The notes under the pieces are model-generated. The model worked only from the letters and a program-made list of their open reading frames with translations, did not search any database and was not told the origin of the DNA. From contig JALUJC010000345.1 of the NCBI GenBank assembly GCA_027053375.1, forward strand, positions 1-6,715: 6,715 bases of DNA, read 5' to 3'. Position numbers and translations under genes: made by a program. Source of the DNA: Caldifarciminota bacterium. GTDB taxonomy: Bacteria; Hydrothermota; Hydrothermia; S141-80. This document shows positions 5,582 through 6,715 of the stretch, piece after piece (the stretch's first letter is position 1; every line of letters begins with the position of its first letter).

Positions 5582-6544
5582 ATCGCCCGGACCGGGATTC
5601 CCTTCTTCAGCGTATTCAGCCAGGACCCGTGGCCGTGATCGCAGGGGGCTGGTCCCGGGAACGGGAGGTCTCGCTCCGCTCGGGCAAACGGGTGTATGCC
5701 GCGCTGGAGCACCTGGGCTTTCCGGTGACGTTCGTGGATGCGGACCGCAACCTGGCCCACACCCTTCAGACGCTGCACCCCACCACGGCGGTCCTCATGC
5801 TTCACGGGACCCCCGGCGAGGACGGGACCATCCAGGGATTGCTGGAAGTGCTTGGGATTCCTTACACCGGCTCCGGTGTCGCCGCATCCGCGGTGGGCAT
5901 GGACAAATGGCTCACGAAACGCCTTTTTGAGGCGGAGGGTCTGCCCACCCCCCGTGCCCTGCTGGTTCGCGCCGGTGATCTCACACCGGACCTGCCCGAT
6001 CGGGGTGAAACAGGAACTGGGTTTTCCCGTGATGCTCAAACCCCGTAATGAAGGTTCCAGTTTCGGTGTGGTCCCTGTGGACAGACCCGGGGATCTGATT
6101 CCCACGCTGCAGCCGCTGGTGGGCACCTTTGGAGACATGCTGGTGGAACAGTATATCCAGGGACGGGAGATCACGGTGGGCATTCTGGGGACAGGGCCGG
6201 AAGCCTTTGCCCTTCCCATCCTGGAACTTCGTCCCCGGGAACGCCGGTTCTATGACTATGAAGCCAAATACACCCCCGGTGCCACCGAGTTCCTTCTTCC
6301 GGCACCCCTTCCCGAAGCACTGACCCGCCGCATACAGGCGCTTGCCCTCCGCGCCCACCGCCTGCTGGGATGCCGGGGGATGTCGCGGGTGGATGGGATG
6401 GTCCATGGGGAGGAGGTTTTTCTGCTGGAGGTCAACACCATTCCCGGCATGACCGAGACCTCCGACCTGCCAGCACAGGCGGAGGAAGCGGGCATCGGGT
6501 ATGAAGAACTGGTTCTCTGGATTCTCCAGTCTGCCTTTGAATAA
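5578..6544 (+). pseudogene. ddl: D-alanine-D-alanine ligase, interrupted by a single-base frameshift
   Basis: Ddl is the ATP-grasp ligase that joins two D-alanines for peptidoglycan precursors in the cytosol. The first frame carries the N-terminal domain: [15 protein letters not shown] (22-36), [20 protein letters not shown] (76-95), and the [12 protein letters not shown] segment (103-114). That frame shifts into nonsense after R142 and stops at 6046-6048. The next frame continues the protein exactly: [13 protein letters not shown], then GSSFGV, EQYIQGREITVG, the YDYEAKYTPGATEF segment, RVDG and LEVNTIPGMTETSDLP. Removing one G from the GGGG run at 6002-6005 gives CGG GTG AAA and a 321-residue ligase of normal length with all ATP-grasp motifs. 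Both halves look under selection, so this is a recent mutation, a sequencing or assembly error, or less likely a programmed +1 shift. The TTG start overlaps the previous stop. The LPS glycosyltransferase gene follows 5 bases later. Confidence 0.9.
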
Positions 6545-6549
6545 GCACC

Positions 6550-6715
6550 ATGCGGGTGGGTGTGCTCCGGACGGATCGGATGGGGGATGCGATCCTTACG
6601 CTTCCCCTTTTACGGGTATTGCAGGAAGATCCCGACGTGGAAACAGTGGTGCTGCTGACCACCCGCTACACCGCCCCCCTGTTTTCCTCCCACCCCTGGG
6701 TCCATGAGGTGGTGG
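6550..6715 (+). CDS. Glycosyltransferase family 9 (heptosyltransferase-like), 3'-truncated by the window
   Basis: Only the first 55 codons are present. They begin MRVGVLRTDRMGDAILTLPL and continue through LLRVLQEDPDVETVVLL, TTRYTAPLFSSHPWVHEVV. The pattern of a short beta strand, R(T/L)DR(M/I)GDxxLTxPLLR, a second strand and a (H/N)PxVxEV segment is the standard N-terminus of GT9 enzymes. These use ADP-heptose (or a related donor) to build the LPS inner core at the cytosolic face of the inner membrane. The start is 5 bases after the ddl stop with no Shine-Dalgarno sequence, so translation probably depends on ribosomes finishing ddl. A ddl frameshift could therefore affect its expression. The donor specificity lies in the missing C-terminal domain. 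Confidence 0.85.
   Translation, partial: MRVGVLRTDRMGDAILTLPLLRVLQEDPDVETVVLLTTRYTAPLFSSHPWVHEVV

Noticed and set aside
6046..6048. Early stop giving a 156-residue stand-alone protein from the first half of ddl
   Set aside because: The residues after R142 lose all similarity to Ddl, while the other frame resumes it exactly, so the short product is a frameshift by-product.

Overview
The window is a dense, GC-rich bacterial stretch. A 60-base row at 4081-4140 is 42/60 G+C by hand count, while two rows of the central gap (2401-2460 and 2581-2640) are 27/60 and 24/60. A GT9 heptosyltransferase-type gene, a D-Ala-D-Ala ligase and a short basic AURKAIP1/COX24-type protein beginning MPCGRKRK suggest a Gram-negative, LPS-bearing bacterium. 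I lean towards a lineage in or near the FCB group (Bacteroidota, Rhodothermota, Calditrichota and relatives). The promoter and strong Shine-Dalgarno sites look like classical sigma-70 signals rather than those of true Bacteroidota. The taxonomic guess is weak.

Region 1 (1-2314) is the end of a type I restriction locus. It holds the C-terminal two thirds or so of the HsdR motor/endonuclease subunit, cut by the window start. A 108-aa HExxH zinc metallopeptidase follows, translationally coupled to hsdR through an ATGA overlap.

Region 2 (2315-3032) is an AT-richer, gene-poor scar. On the minus strand it carries a 39-codon remnant that looks like an IS3-type transposase N-terminus. It runs out of frame into an unrecognised open frame of about 117 codons. 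Imperfect inverted repeats bracket the area, and a 40-codon plus-strand ORF follows. This looks like a decayed insertion next to the restriction locus.

Region 3 (3033-6715) is a tight plus-strand operon behind a near-consensus promoter (TTGCAC, 17 bases, TATAAT). Its order is: a 31-aa very basic ribosomal-type protein, a short-chain dehydrogenase, an FAH-family hydrolase/isomerase, an eIF-2B alpha/beta/delta-like protein, D-alanine-D-alanine ligase (ddl), and the start of a GT9 glycosyltransferase. Genes overlap by 4 bases or lie within about 6 bases of each other. The ddl frame is broken by one extra G in a GGGG run at 6002-6005. Removing that base restores a complete 321-residue ligase.

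I see no tRNA, rRNA, CRISPR array or convincing rho-independent terminator. I do not see clear evidence of a wholly new defence or signalling system. The points most worth following are the broken ddl, the tiny ribosomal-type gene leading the operon, the protease coupled to HsdR, and the eIF-2B-like protein of unknown substrate.
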